A stretch of DNA of 64,000 nucleotides from Fodinibius sp. Rm-B-1B1-1 (GCF_038594945.1 NZ_JBCFYD010000002.1:186001-250000); one strand, 5' to 3'. Counted from the stretch's first letter, positions 54,701-63,769 are shown. Program-made: numbers and translations. Notes: a model not told the origin generated them from the sequence alone.

Positions 54701-55153
54701 ACCTACGGTGGTTCGACAATCGCTGATTTGGCGAATTCTTATGATAATGGCAGTTATAATGGATATGCCGTACAAAATGATGATGGTTCGTATACGTTCC
54801 GTGGCCGAGTACACGATTTTGGTGGCGGAGAAGTAGCCCTTGATGAAAGCTGGTACACCGATTTAGGTGGTGGCTTTGGTCCCGTAGCTGAAGAATTTAT
54901 TCAGGACGGCGGATATGTTCGTTTGAAACAGGTAAAGCTGGGTTACACGCTCTCTAACGAGTGGTTGTCGTCTAAAACTGGATTAAGTTCAGTTAATTTA
55001 TCGGCTCAAGGTAATAACCTGCTATTATTTACCGATTATGACGGAATTGATCCGGCGACAAACTTAACTGGACCATCTAATGGTCGTGGATTGGACTATT
55101 TCAATAATCCGAATACACGGTCATTAATTTTCACCTTAAGAGTGAATTATTAA
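51770..55153 (+). CDS. SusC/RagA TonB-linked outer membrane protein (pair 3)
   Basis: A 1127-residue transporter with a signal peptide of about 21 residues. The regulatory domain is VTGTVTDAETGETLPGVNVVI. The plug has NSLSGLASGMRVTSSGGDPGAGSYILIRG, FVIDGVPVEN and IEVLKGASAAALWGSRAINGVVVVKTK. The Trp in ALWGSRA, where most have Tyr, is a mark of the subgroup that pairs with SusD-like_2 proteins. The barrel ends IFTLRVNY. The gene is 19 bp upstream of its SusD partner. Its leader is homologous to that of susC2. Confidence 0.93.
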   Translation: MLRKLLSTAIFTLFLAATTLAQDGTVTGTVTDAETGETLPGVNVVINELQTGASTDAEGVYTISGVPSGTYTIQASFIGYRTYTQEIEVGAGETTHNIQMRSDVLGLDEVVVSALGFESDRDESGVSTSNIGGETVGETGEENLLNSLSGLASGMRVTSSGGDPGAGSYILIRGQSTITGDTQPLFVIDGVPVENSTLGQGIDGVAQQSRINDLNPDDIESIEVLKGASAAALWGSRAINGVVVVKTKAGQTSGDKPVNVSFKSSVKTSELNKTVPLQTQFGQGSGGAYSYGSSDSWGDYIPDREGGEDLQVTSPTGPFGNLYNGYGVDNNDNEYYVIPSAGATNSNTGEVLGPHGGKRSTQTYDHGDEVFQNGLTIENSLSLSGGDQDGTYYLSIGNVSQEGIIRNNSNYNRTNVRFTADQQFGDLNLSGSAAYNKNTSDRIQQGSNLSGIFLGGLRTSPDFNNSVYELDYYDTAGNLFPDKHRAYRNPIASADNPGYDNPFWTIENNENSSVVNRLIGKVEASYDPTSWFNLTGRVGLDRYQDRRYSFFPVYNATYDPGQMTEETISEYQINTDIIARATHQLNEDFSGSALVGFNFNHREFDNVGATAENFTLPGDFRDLENTAPDQRYPFNGESTVRTAAVYSELKLNAYDQLFLTVTGRGETASTFGEEASSTFFYPSVSAAWQFTDLDALSDNSILSFGKLRASWGQVGRQPGPYLTITDYVPASFGTGWGPALSASNYGGGYVRSTNQGNANLKPETKTEMEAGLDLRFFDDRVRPSVTFYQNETTDAIFSVDVAASTGFAGQTANAATLENKGVEVELGVDWIASNDFNWTTNLHWSTNENEVTDLQGTESIFLAGFAGTSSRAVEGEALGVLWGVPYARDESGNLELSNAGFPTVNATEGVLGDPNPDWIGGVTNTFNYKGVELSFMIDIKHGGDIWNGTKGALYTFGTHEDVGTMTTVSANEAQNLVTYGGSTIADLANSYDNGSYNGYAVQNDDGSYTFRGRVHDFGGGEVALDESWYTDLGGGFGPVAEEFIQDGGYVRLKQVKLGYTLSNEWLSSKTGLSSVNLSAQGNNLLLFTDYDGIDPATNLTGPSNGRGLDYFNNPNTRSLIFTLRVNY

Positions 55154-55172
55154 GAATATGAGGAGTTTAACT

Positions 55173-56804
55173 ATGAATACTATTAATAAACTTACAAGTC
55201 TGTTATTAGTTGCAGCACTTACGTTTGTAAGCTGCAATGATTTAACTGACGGATATGATAAAGATCCGAATAGTCCCTCTGATGCACCTCCCGAGCTTAT
55301 GCTCAGTGGTGCCCAAGTGGGTATGATGTTATTTATGGAAGCTGAAGGTGCTCGTATTTCAGGGATGTGGGACGGACACTTTACAGGTTCTGATCGACAG
55401 TATGTTGCTTTAAATAATTATAATGTATCAGCTACTGAATTTGATGGTCCTTGGGCTCAGGCGTATGCTAATACCTTGGGACAAACAAAAGTAATTCGCA
55501 GTAAAGCGGATGAACTGAATAATCGTATTATTAAAGGGATTGCAGGTGTTGTACAGGCACAAACAGCCGGTATGGCAGCGGCCCTTTGGGGGGATATTCC
55601 GTATTCTCAGTATGGGAATGTAGAAGAATACCCCAATCCTGAATATGATTCTCAAGCTCAGGTTTATGAATCCGTACAAACTCTGCTTGATGAGTCAATT
55701 GCTGATTTACAGTCTGGACAAGGGATTAATCCTGGAGATGATGACGTACTTTATAGTGGCGATTTGAATAAATGGATTGAAGCCGCATATACCTTGAAAG
55801 CTCGTTATTATCTACATGTAGGCGATTATGAAGCTGCTAATACGGCTGCACAAAACGGCATTAGCACTCCGGATAATGATATGTATGCCGAACACAATTC
55901 TGTTTATGGAGGGAATATGAATGCATATTTCTCCTTCTCAGTATATGATCGACCTGCATATATGTCTGCTAATGAAGCTGTTGGTCCTGATATGTTTTTT
56001 ACGAGAATGGATGGGAAAACAGATGAGATCGCAAGGGCATATTACTCTTATGTATATCCAGACGTTCTGGGAGATATTTATAACACAGGGACAGAGATCA
56101 ATTTTGTAGATGGTCCAATTTTTGGTTTAGCTCCTTACGAGGGAAAGTATGCATCGGATAGAGACTTTCCACTGGTAACTTATGCTGAAAATGAGCTTAT
56201 TCGGGCAGAAGCCCTTACAATGGACGGTCCACAGCAAGATCTCGATGAAGGTATTTCTGTACTGAATAACGTCCGCGAATATCTGCGAAACGGTTATTAT
56301 ATGGGTTCTTGGGAATCTGTACTTGGAGCTCCACGTCAGTATGACGATTATAACCGATTAGATTTTGAGGCTGGAGGCATGGCTGATGTTACTGGTTCTG
56401 GCGATGTTCAGGCGAACCTCTTTCACGAAATTATTGAGGAACGTTTCTTCACGTTGCAAGGTACATATGCAACTTTTAATGATATTAGAAGAACTGGAAA
56501 TGTTCTGGGTATTCCTGCGAATACAGGGAATGAAATTCCACAACGTTTCTTGATTCCTCAAACAGAGGTGAATGCAAATGACAATGTGCCTTCTGACCGA
56601 GGTGGATTATTTGATCCAACGCCGGTAAATAGTCAATCACAAGCCAAAGCTCTGGTTAGCCAGTTTAATTATCCTGAATGGACAAAAGAAGAGCTTCAGG
56701 AAATAAGAGCAAAACATATTTCTCAACTTCGAGAGAAGTTAAAAGGTACTTCTGAATACGAAAAAATTAAAAAGGCGTATCAGAAGGTCTTGGATCAAGA
56801 ATAG
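55173..56804 (+). CDS. SusD-like_2 family lipoprotein (pair 3)
   Basis: A 543-residue lipoprotein of the SusD-like_2 type, with the signal ending VSC (Cys21). It has the NDLTDGYDKDPNSPSDAPPELMLSGAQ segment typical of this branch, AALWGDIPYSQYGN, and a C-terminal NVLGIPANTGNEIPQRFLIPQTE. ATG 55173 is preferred to the first ATG (55158) because AGGAG at 55161-55165 is well placed for it. The unusual Lys/Glu-rich C-terminal 45 residues (WTKEELQEIRAKHISQLREK) look helical. The SusD-like_2 branch is often linked to peptide or non-glycan substrates, which is only a guide. Confidence 0.9.
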   Translation: MNTINKLTSLLLVAALTFVSCNDLTDGYDKDPNSPSDAPPELMLSGAQVGMMLFMEAEGARISGMWDGHFTGSDRQYVALNNYNVSATEFDGPWAQAYANTLGQTKVIRSKADELNNRIIKGIAGVVQAQTAGMAAALWGDIPYSQYGNVEEYPNPEYDSQAQVYESVQTLLDESIADLQSGQGINPGDDDVLYSGDLNKWIEAAYTLKARYYLHVGDYEAANTAAQNGISTPDNDMYAEHNSVYGGNMNAYFSFSVYDRPAYMSANEAVGPDMFFTRMDGKTDEIARAYYSYVYPDVLGDIYNTGTEINFVDGPIFGLAPYEGKYASDRDFPLVTYAENELIRAEALTMDGPQQDLDEGISVLNNVREYLRNGYYMGSWESVLGAPRQYDDYNRLDFEAGGMADVTGSGDVQANLFHEIIEERFFTLQGTYATFNDIRRTGNVLGIPANTGNEIPQRFLIPQTEVNANDNVPSDRGGLFDPTPVNSQSQAKALVSQFNYPEWTKEELQEIRAKHISQLREKLKGTSEYEKIKKAYQKVLDQE

Positions 56805-56827
56805 GTTAAACCTTCTTGTATAAATTT

Positions 56828-56859
56828 AAAGCCGCCCCTTTTTCGGGGCGGCTTTTTTT
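56828..56859 (+). terminator. terminator after the susC3-susD3 pair
   Basis: A perfect 11-bp stem AAAGCCGCCCC/GGGGCGGCTTT with a 6-nt loop and seven T. Confidence 0.94.
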
Positions 56860-57142
56860 ATTTATGGGAGTATAAACCTGCAGAGAAGTCTGGACAGGTT
56901 TTGCTGTTTAAGAGAAGGGTAGTAGTTCGGTAGTTTGTCCTCTCTTGTTTCTTCTACTCATTATAAAAGCACTGTCATTACGCCGCACTCCTCATAGTCA
57001 TCCTTCATGGTTTTGTCTATTATTTACTGGCTTTTAGACTATAACATTTCTTAGCTATTCACTGCTGTTTATGGTGGGCTTCTATAAGAAAAATACGATT
57101 TGTACTTTCTGCTACTGTGCTTATAAGCTTAGACTGTCTGAC

Positions 57143-57292
57143 ATAGTAAGGGAAGAGACACCGGCATTATAAGGACAGGAACATTATCATACTAAGGGCA
57201 GTGACATCGGCATTATAATGAGAGTGTCTCTAAGATAGTAAGGAGATAGACACTGCCCTTATAAGGGTAGTATCTGTATCATTATAATGCCG
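57143..57292. repeat. tandem repeat, 46-bp period, three copies plus partial fourth
   Basis: Units start at 57143, 57189 and 57235, each exactly 46 bp, and a partial unit starts at 57281. All full units open with ATAGTAAGG (one base differs in unit 2), share AGACAC-like and GGCATTATAA blocks at equal offsets, and vary mostly in the last 16 bp. Parts of neighbouring units are inverted copies: GGGCAGTG in unit 2 with CACTGCCC in unit 3, and CGGCATTATAATG in unit 2 with CATTATAATGCCG in the partial unit. Units abut without spacers. Confidence 0.8.
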
Positions 57293-57840
57293 TTGGTAAG
57301 AAGCCTTTAGATATCAGGGAGTTGTACTCACTCTCGAAGAATAAGCAAGGATTGTGTATCATCTTTTTCGGAACTATTGGTGGATCAGTTTATGGAGAAT
57401 ACGACTCTCTTAAAACGATTGTGGTTTGTTAAAGCCTTAGGAGGGTTTTAGCAATACATAGCCTCATAATGTATTGTGAACCTAAAAGCATATTCGCCAG
57501 TATTAGCAGGCAATTTCTTGGAAATAATTTTCTGATGCCTAAAAGGGTACACTTCAGCTGCTATTGGGAGATTGTGGCGGTCATCCAAAAATGGAGCACT
57601 CCCTTGCAGTAACACTGCTTTTATACTTCAATAAGTAGTAGTACTACCTTGCCCACGAACTCAAAGATCAAATTTTGGATCAATGAGCCTCTCCTTAAGC
57701 CACGAGTTTATTTGTAATTAGATGTTAGAGTCCCATACAGTAGTATTACAATCCCTTATATAGTATAGATATTAATGATTTAACAAGGGTTTACATAATA
57801 ATTGACATTACATAATCTTTTAATAACATTTACGGCTGAA

Positions 57841-57950
57841 TCGGAAGGACAGGGATGTAAGATATTTCCGACTACTACAAGCCAGGGCTCCTAAACATAT
57901 AAATTCCCACCTGAATGGTTGGGGGCAATTACATCCATAAAACCAGGGCT
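57841..57950 (+). promoter_or_regulatory. CCAGGGCT element pair upstream of susC4
   Basis: AAGCCAGGGCTCC (57879-57891) and AAAACCAGGGCT (57939-57950) flank a CCCACC/GGTTGGG hairpin (about 57906-57924). They resemble the element before susC3. TCGGAA/TTCCGA arms lie just upstream. Confidence 0.4.
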
Positions 57951-57990
57951 ACTCATATTGCTTGTTTGAATAATTCAGGCAGGTAATACG

Positions 57991-58011
57991 ACCTATGTAT
58001 CAAACATAGGT
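57991..58011. promoter_or_regulatory. 7-bp dyad before susC4
   Basis: ACCTATG-N7-CATAGGT, a perfect inverted repeat 36 bp upstream of the susC4 start. It has the size of an operator. Confidence 0.4.
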
Positions 58012-58047
58012 TCGTTTAATTAAAATAATAAGTAAACGAGGTAGTCT

Positions 58048-61000
58048 ATGTTAAGAAAGTTACTTTTAATAGTAATGGCATGTCTTGTGTCGGCCGGTAC
58101 TGCTTTTGCGCAGACGGGTACGATTACAGGAACAGTGACCGATCAAAGTTCGGGTGAAACGCTACCCAGCGTAAACGTCTTTATTGTGGAGTTGCAGCGG
58201 GGAGCCGCTACTAACGCCCAGGGAGAGTTTACGATAGAAGGGGTCGAATACGGAACGTATACCGTACGAGCCAGCTTCGTTGGGTACGACACTTTTGAAC
58301 AAGAGGTTACAGTTGACCAAGAAAATATGACTCTTGATATTGGTCTTAGATCACAAACTCAAGAGCTTGATGATGTGGTCGTGACTGCATTTGGACTTAG
58401 CCGTGATGAACGGTCTGTAAGTTATTCTGTACAAGAAGTTTCCGGAGATAACTTACCGTCAGCAGGAAATGAAGATTTAGTCAGTTCCCTTGGCGGACAG
58501 GTTTCCGGTGTTCAAGTAATTGGGAATCCGGGTGCTGCTATAGGAGGTAGTTCCAAGATCCGTATCCGGGGTGAATCGGGACTTTCTACCAGTGACCCAT
58601 TATTTGTAGTAGATGGTACACCCATAAGTAACCAAAACTTTACGTCGAACAACCGTGACTTGGGTAATTTGGCCCAGGACTTAAACTTGGATGACGTGGA
58701 ATCAGTTTCTGTTCTTAAAGGGGCTGCAGCGGCTGCTTTGTATGGTAACAGAGCTTCTGACGGTGTTGTTGTAATTACTACTAAAGGTGGAGAAGTTGGA
58801 GAACGTCCTTTTCAAGTAGAATTTAGTCACTCTACAACAGCCAGTGAAGTTTATAAGTTACCTGATTATCAAAATACATATGCCGGCGGTTATAGTCAGT
58901 CGATGATTCCTGTCGGAGAAAATGGTGAATCACTTTATTTTGATGATAATGGTGATCCATATTTGGAATATGATGAGGGATCTGATACGTACTCTGATCC
59001 TTATCAAGGTGAGGTACAACAGCGTTTAAATTATGCTGCCGACGAAAGTTGGGGGCCTAAAATGGAAGGACAAGAGTATCGCCCATGGTGGTCATGGTAT
59101 CACGGTGATTTTGACGGTGATGGTCAGGACGACTATGGTGAAACTGCTCAATTGAATCCACGACCGGACAATGTGCGTAATTTCTATGACACCGGTGTAG
59201 AAGTATCCAATAGTCTTGCCATAAGTGGAGGATCTAAAAGTTCTTCTTATCGTGTATCTATTGAGGATATTAACAGCTCTGGCGTTATGCCAAACTCTTC
59301 ACTGGATAAGACGTACTTGAACTTTAATGGTGCCCTTAATCATAATGATAGGTTTACTTCTAAGGTAAGCTTTAACTATATCAATACGCAGACGAAAGGG
59401 CAACCATCACAAAGTTATTCTCCCACACAGGGTAACCCTACACAAATGTTTAACCAGTGGTTCCAGCGTCAGCTTGATATGGATAAGCTTCAAAACTATC
59501 GGCTGGAAGATGGTACTATTGCCACATGGAATAGACGTTCAACAACGAACGGCAGCCCATTATATTGGGATAGTCCTTACTTTAGTGTAATGGAAAATGT
59601 GCCTTATAGTGATCGAAACCGTGTGTATGGGAATTATTCATTGACATATGAAATTACCAATAACTTGCAAGTTTCTGGTAAAATTCATGCTGACTTTTTT
59701 GACTTTAATACTGAAGACCGTATTGCAAGTGGTGGATTAGAAACTGACTGGTATACGGAAACCCAGCGTAGTAGAAGAGAAATGAACTATGAAGGTTCAC
59801 TGCAATATCAAAATACCTTTGGTGATTGGTCTTTTGACGGTTTCTTAGGTGCTAACCTTCGTCAAGAGAACTATAACTTTGTAACTGGTGAAACCGTTGG
59901 TGGATTAGCCGTACCAAATCTATATAACCTGGAAGCTTCCAGTGACCGACCTGATGTATCAAACTACTCTGAGGAAAAAGAGGTACGCAGTGTCTATGGT
60001 ACAGCTAATATTGGTTGGAATGACTTAGTTTATATAGATATGACCCTGCGTAACGACAGGTCATCTTCATTGCCTGAGGCTAATAACTCATATCTTTACT
60101 ATGGATTTTCTGGTAGTATGGTCTTTACGGAGTTAGATTTCTTTAACAACCTGGATTTCTTGACATATGGTAAGCTTCGTGCTTCATATGCACAGGTTGG
60201 TGACGATTTAGATCCCTATCAGATTTATAACCGGTACTTCCTGAGAAACCCACGAGGTAGTAATTCAGCTATGACGGTACCGGATTTATTAAATAATCCT
60301 GACCTTGAAGCTGCTATTACAACGGATACTGAGTTTGGATTAGATCTTCGATTTTTGGACGGACGTCTTCGTTTAGACGGTACTTACTATCGTTCAATAT
60401 CTGAAGATGAAATCCTTGATCTTGATGTATCACCAACCAGCGGTTACGATCAATCATTGATTAATGCCGGAGAATTTGAAACAACCGGACTGGAGTTTGC
60501 TCTTGGTGGTACACCGTTGCAAACCGAAAACTGGTCTTTGGACTTGAACGTGAACTGGTCAACGGTACTATCTAATCAAGTTAATGAACTTGCTCCTCAG
60601 TTGGAGACACGTGTATTAGAAAACTCCAGCTTTTATGCTCAACTTCTTGCAGAAGAAGGTGAAGAGTGGGGACAGATCCGCAGTTATGGATATGCTCGTG
60701 CTGATAATGGAGAACCCATTATTAATCCTGCGACCGGTAGTTACGCCGACGGTGGTTTGATGAAGCACGGTAGTATTATTCCTGACTGGAATGGCGGTGT
60801 TCGAGCGAACCTGAAATACAAAAGCGTCTCTCTTTCTGCCTATGTAGATTATCAGAAAGGCGGACAGTTCTATTCTATATCTAAAATGTTTAACAACTAC
60901 TCGGGTATAGGTGCTGCAACAACAGGAGCGAACACGCTCGGGAACCCCATGCGAGATCCTATCACAGATAACAATGGAAATACAACTTACGTCAACGACG

Positions 61001-61419
61001 ATGGCGAAGAAGTTTCATATGTTGCCATGCCGTTAGAAGATGCAGGTTCGGAATCTGGTGGTATTCTCGTTGAAGGTGTTGATGAAGATGGTAACCCAGT
61101 AAAATACCTGAGTGCTCCATCTACCCACTTCTACCAGGAATTCTTGAATCAGGAAGCGTACATCTATGATGCAAGTTATATCAAGCTTCGTAATGTGAAG
61201 TTGAGTTATACCTTGCCAAATAGTGTAATGGATCGTGTTCCTCTTGCAGGTGCAACTGTTTCGGTACATGCTTCGAACCCACTACTGCTTTATTCAAGCG
61301 TTGATGATCTTGATCCATCAGTAATTCAAGGTGTTGGCGAAAATAGCTTTGGCTGGTGGGAAGGTGGTTCCGTACCTGGAACACGTTCCGTTGGTGCAAG
61401 CGTGAATCTTCGATTTTAA
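58048..61419 (+). CDS. SusC/RagA TonB-linked outer membrane protein (pair 4)
   Basis: A 1123-residue transporter. Its N-terminus (MLRKLL) and domain layout match pair 3: a signal of about 21 residues, a regulatory domain with ITGTVTDQSSGETLPSVNVFIVE, and a plug with GGQVSGVQVIGNPGAAIGGSSKIRIRG. FVVDGTPISN and VSVLKGAAAAALYGNRASDGVVVITTK follow. The barrel contains a long Asp/Gly-rich loop near 280-335 and ends VGASVNLRF. It probably arose with pair 3 from one ancestor, but its leader differs: it has the 46-bp repeats and lacks the 13-mer. A GAGG site lies 9 bp before the start. Confidence 0.93.
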   Translation: MLRKLLLIVMACLVSAGTAFAQTGTITGTVTDQSSGETLPSVNVFIVELQRGAATNAQGEFTIEGVEYGTYTVRASFVGYDTFEQEVTVDQENMTLDIGLRSQTQELDDVVVTAFGLSRDERSVSYSVQEVSGDNLPSAGNEDLVSSLGGQVSGVQVIGNPGAAIGGSSKIRIRGESGLSTSDPLFVVDGTPISNQNFTSNNRDLGNLAQDLNLDDVESVSVLKGAAAAALYGNRASDGVVVITTKGGEVGERPFQVEFSHSTTASEVYKLPDYQNTYAGGYSQSMIPVGENGESLYFDDNGDPYLEYDEGSDTYSDPYQGEVQQRLNYAADESWGPKMEGQEYRPWWSWYHGDFDGDGQDDYGETAQLNPRPDNVRNFYDTGVEVSNSLAISGGSKSSSYRVSIEDINSSGVMPNSSLDKTYLNFNGALNHNDRFTSKVSFNYINTQTKGQPSQSYSPTQGNPTQMFNQWFQRQLDMDKLQNYRLEDGTIATWNRRSTTNGSPLYWDSPYFSVMENVPYSDRNRVYGNYSLTYEITNNLQVSGKIHADFFDFNTEDRIASGGLETDWYTETQRSRREMNYEGSLQYQNTFGDWSFDGFLGANLRQENYNFVTGETVGGLAVPNLYNLEASSDRPDVSNYSEEKEVRSVYGTANIGWNDLVYIDMTLRNDRSSSLPEANNSYLYYGFSGSMVFTELDFFNNLDFLTYGKLRASYAQVGDDLDPYQIYNRYFLRNPRGSNSAMTVPDLLNNPDLEAAITTDTEFGLDLRFLDGRLRLDGTYYRSISEDEILDLDVSPTSGYDQSLINAGEFETTGLEFALGGTPLQTENWSLDLNVNWSTVLSNQVNELAPQLETRVLENSSFYAQLLAEEGEEWGQIRSYGYARADNGEPIINPATGSYADGGLMKHGSIIPDWNGGVRANLKYKSVSLSAYVDYQKGGQFYSISKMFNNYSGIGAATTGANTLGNPMRDPITDNNGNTTYVNDDGEEVSYVAMPLEDAGSESGGILVEGVDEDGNPVKYLSAPSTHFYQEFLNQEAYIYDASYIKLRNVKLSYTLPNSVMDRVPLAGATVSVHASNPLLLYSSVDDLDPSVIQGVGENSFGWWEGGSVPGTRSVGASVNLRF

Positions 61420-61437
61420 AATTAAGAGGTAACGCTT

Positions 61438-62985
61438 ATGAATTTTTTACAAAAAAGTTTAAATCTATTTGATATGAGAAAAATTATTACATCAGCATTA
61501 CTTGTGATGTTTGTCTTGGTTGGTTGTGATGACCTGACCGATAAAAACATTGATCCAAATAATGCTGACGAACCACGAACTGACCTTCTACTTACAGAAG
61601 CCCAACGTACTGTTGGTGCTTATGTGGGTAGTGTGACTGGTACGCTGTATGTTCAGTATTTTGCTGAAACTCAGTATACTGATGAATCTAACTATGCAAC
61701 TGATTTCTTTAGTTTTGCAAGTGGATATACACCTACGAATAGTTCCAATACAACGAACTTGTATTCTGGTGCTTTACAAGATCTGCAGACTATTATTGAT
61801 CTTAACAATAATGAGGAAACACGTAACAAAAGTTATGTGACTGCAGGTGGAGATAGACAAAACCAGATTGCCGTTGCCAAAATCATGCAGGCATATTTAA
61901 TGCATACAGCCACGGATCGGTGGGGAGACTTACCTTATTCTGAGGCTTTAAAAGGTGCTGAAAATTATACCCCTGCATATGATACTCAAGAACAGTTATA
62001 TACTGGTCTCATAGATACTTTGGATAAATATGCTGATCAGATAGATACTGATGGTAGTATTGTTGGTGACTTTCTTTTTGCCGATGCTGGCAGTGACCAG
62101 CTAAACCGTTGGGTGGAATTTGCCAATACTATTCGAGCGCGTATGGCGCTACGTCTAACTGAGGTTGATGCAGATTATGCACAGACTGAATTTGAGGCTG
62201 CTTATGATGATGGACTTCTTGAAACAAGTGTAATGTTCCCATATCTCAGTGGCCAAAATAATGACAATCCATGGCAAGATCGTTTTGAAACGCGTACAGA
62301 CTATGCGATTTCAACAACGATGACTGAACCTATGAAAGAGTTGGATGATATGCGGCTGACTGCTTTTGCAGAACCAGCTGCTAACTTGGATAATGGTGAT
62401 GGCGAAACAGAAATGAGTGAGGTAGCTGGGCTTGAATATGGGTTATCTTCTGCTGATGCCGGAGAAATCGAAAATGATGATGTTTCATTTCCCGGTAGCG
62501 CCATTGGGTATGACAACTCATCTGCTCCGTTGCCTATTGTAAGCGAGGCAGAAATTCACTTCATGATTGCAGAAGCTGCAGCTCGAGGCTGGAGTGTTAC
62601 TGAAGCAGCTGCTACCGCTTATAATGAAGGCATTACAGCTTCTTGGAATCAGTGGGGAGTTGACGGTGTAAGTAGCTATCTTACTCAAGCTGATGTTGCT
62701 TACGATCCTGCCAACTGGGAAGAACAGATTGGCTATGAAAAATGGATTGCGTTATTCCCTCAAGGTTATGAAGCGTGGGCAGAATGGCGTCGACTTGGGT
62801 ACCCACAGTTAGATCCTGCAAATTCAGCAGATACCGATAACTTTGACGAAAATGATAATCCAGTCATTCCGGTTCGTCAGGGGTATCCTACCAGTGAGCC
62901 AAGTCTCAACGGTCAGAACTATCAGGAAGCTGTTGGAGAGGATTTCCATCCTCTGAATACCAACCTCTGGTGGGATGTAGATTAA
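61438..62985 (+). CDS. SusD-like_2 family lipoprotein (pair 4)
   Basis: A SusD/RagB-type lipoprotein of 503-515 residues. The lipobox is LVGC in the sequence MRKIITSALLVMFVLVGCDDLTD. Two starts are possible: ATG 61438, which has AAGAGG before it, or ATG 61474, which gives a normal lipoprotein signal. It shows TDRWGDLPYSEALKG, a central helical TPR region (LNRWVEFANTIRARMALRL) and the SusD-like_2 C-terminal IGYEKWIALFPQGYEAWAEWRRLGYPQL. It serves as the surface receptor for SusC4. The gene ends in a terminator and is followed by a LytTR-domain gene. Confidence 0.9.
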   Translation: MNFLQKSLNLFDMRKIITSALLVMFVLVGCDDLTDKNIDPNNADEPRTDLLLTEAQRTVGAYVGSVTGTLYVQYFAETQYTDESNYATDFFSFASGYTPTNSSNTTNLYSGALQDLQTIIDLNNNEETRNKSYVTAGGDRQNQIAVAKIMQAYLMHTATDRWGDLPYSEALKGAENYTPAYDTQEQLYTGLIDTLDKYADQIDTDGSIVGDFLFADAGSDQLNRWVEFANTIRARMALRLTEVDADYAQTEFEAAYDDGLLETSVMFPYLSGQNNDNPWQDRFETRTDYAISTTMTEPMKELDDMRLTAFAEPAANLDNGDGETEMSEVAGLEYGLSSADAGEIENDDVSFPGSAIGYDNSSAPLPIVSEAEIHFMIAEAAARGWSVTEAAATAYNEGITASWNQWGVDGVSSYLTQADVAYDPANWEEQIGYEKWIALFPQGYEAWAEWRRLGYPQLDPANSADTDNFDENDNPVIPVRQGYPTSEPSLNGQNYQEAVGEDFHPLNTNLWWDVD

Positions 62986-63008
62986 TTAGCAAATAGTTAT
63001 TATTGCTA

Positions 63009-63044
63009 TGCCTCTTCCTGTCAAAGGGAAGGGGCATTTTTATT
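63009..63044 (+). terminator. terminator after the susC4-susD4 pair
   Basis: TGCCTCTTCC/GGAAGGGGCA stem (one wobble) followed by TTTTTATTT. Confidence 0.9.
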
Positions 63045-63122
63045 TGAATATCTTTTTACAAAAAACTAACTCTAAAAGTTGTTTATTATAGTTAACACCA
63101 TTAATTATTAGGTAAATTTATT

Positions 63123-63135
63123 TAATCATCTAATC
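63123..63135 (+). promoter_or_regulatory. 13-mer TAATCATCTAATC before the LytTR gene
   Basis: Same 13-mer as before susC2 and susC3. Here it is part of a longer tandem TAATCATC-TAATCATC, and it ends 18 nt before the start codon. TAGTTAACACC at 63089-63099 also occurs at the TetR operator (10147-10157). Confidence 0.5.
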
Positions 63136-63153
63136 ATCAAAATTGACGACTTA

Positions 63154-63519
63154 ATGCAGGAAGAGAGTAAATCCAATTTGTTGAATAAGACTCCCGAAAA
63201 ACTCTTTGTAAAAAATAAAGAGAAGATTATTCCAATAAATCCCAATAATATTAATGTGATTAAATCGGAAGGGAATTATGTAGAGCTTTACCTTGATGAA
63301 CAATCTTATATGATTCGGGACAGTTTAAAGAATATCAAGGAGAAGTTGGATCCCAATGCTTTTATACGTATTCATCGATCGCATATCGTAAATATCAATA
63401 AGATCAAATACTTAGAGGCCGCTTCGGGCGGTGATTATAATGTCCGGTTAGTGAATGGTGAGGAAGTACGCCTCAGCCGGCGTTATAAAGATGTGATTGA
63501 GGATTATTTGATGAAGTAG
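63154..63519 (+). CDS. LytTR DNA-binding domain protein (no receiver domain)
   Basis: A 121-residue protein that is little more than a LytTR domain (about 20-118): INVIKSEGNYVELYL, MIRDSLKNIKEKL, FIRIHRSHIVNINKIKYL and VRLSRRYKDVIEDYL follow the standard pattern. LytTR domains bind direct-repeat DNA sites. The usual response-regulator receiver is absent, so control must come from its level, a partner protein or a ligand. It lies 168 bp downstream of the susD4 stop, has its own leader, and shares a 13-mer with susC2 and susC3. Regulation of the SusCD operons by this protein is a plausible guess. Confidence 0.88.
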   Translation: MQEESKSNLLNKTPEKLFVKNKEKIIPINPNNINVIKSEGNYVELYLDEQSYMIRDSLKNIKEKLDPNAFIRIHRSHIVNINKIKYLEAASGGDYNVRLVNGEEVRLSRRYKDVIEDYLMK

Positions 63520-63769
63520 GATGCTTCAAAATTGAGATGCTATGTTCGTTGATAAGGCAAGGGTACATAAGAGAATTGATATTTCTGTGGGTGAAGGTTT
63601 TGGGGGATTAGGAAATTGGGTGATGAAATGAATAGTTACCCAAGCTGCACGAATTTTTATTGTTGGGTGAACACTGAGTTGAAAAGCACTGGAAAAAATC
63701 TGAAGGAGAGGTATAGGGAAGTAAAACTGTAAAGTTCCAGGGAGTAGAAAATTCCTTTTCCAAATTAAA

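Larger units (their letters stand above)
56860..58047. other. 1.2-kb gene-free region upstream of susC4
   Basis: No plausible coding frame on either strand. It contains a 46-bp-period tandem repeat (57143-57292), CCAGGGCT elements (57841-57950) and a dyad at 57991-58011. A GGGAGTTGTACTC phrase at 57317 recalls the one near 36468. Apart from these, I see nothing assignable. Confidence 0.6.

Noticed and set aside
57143-57292. CRISPR-like array
   Set aside because: Units abut with a fixed 46-bp period, vary internally and have no unique spacers; no cas genes are present.
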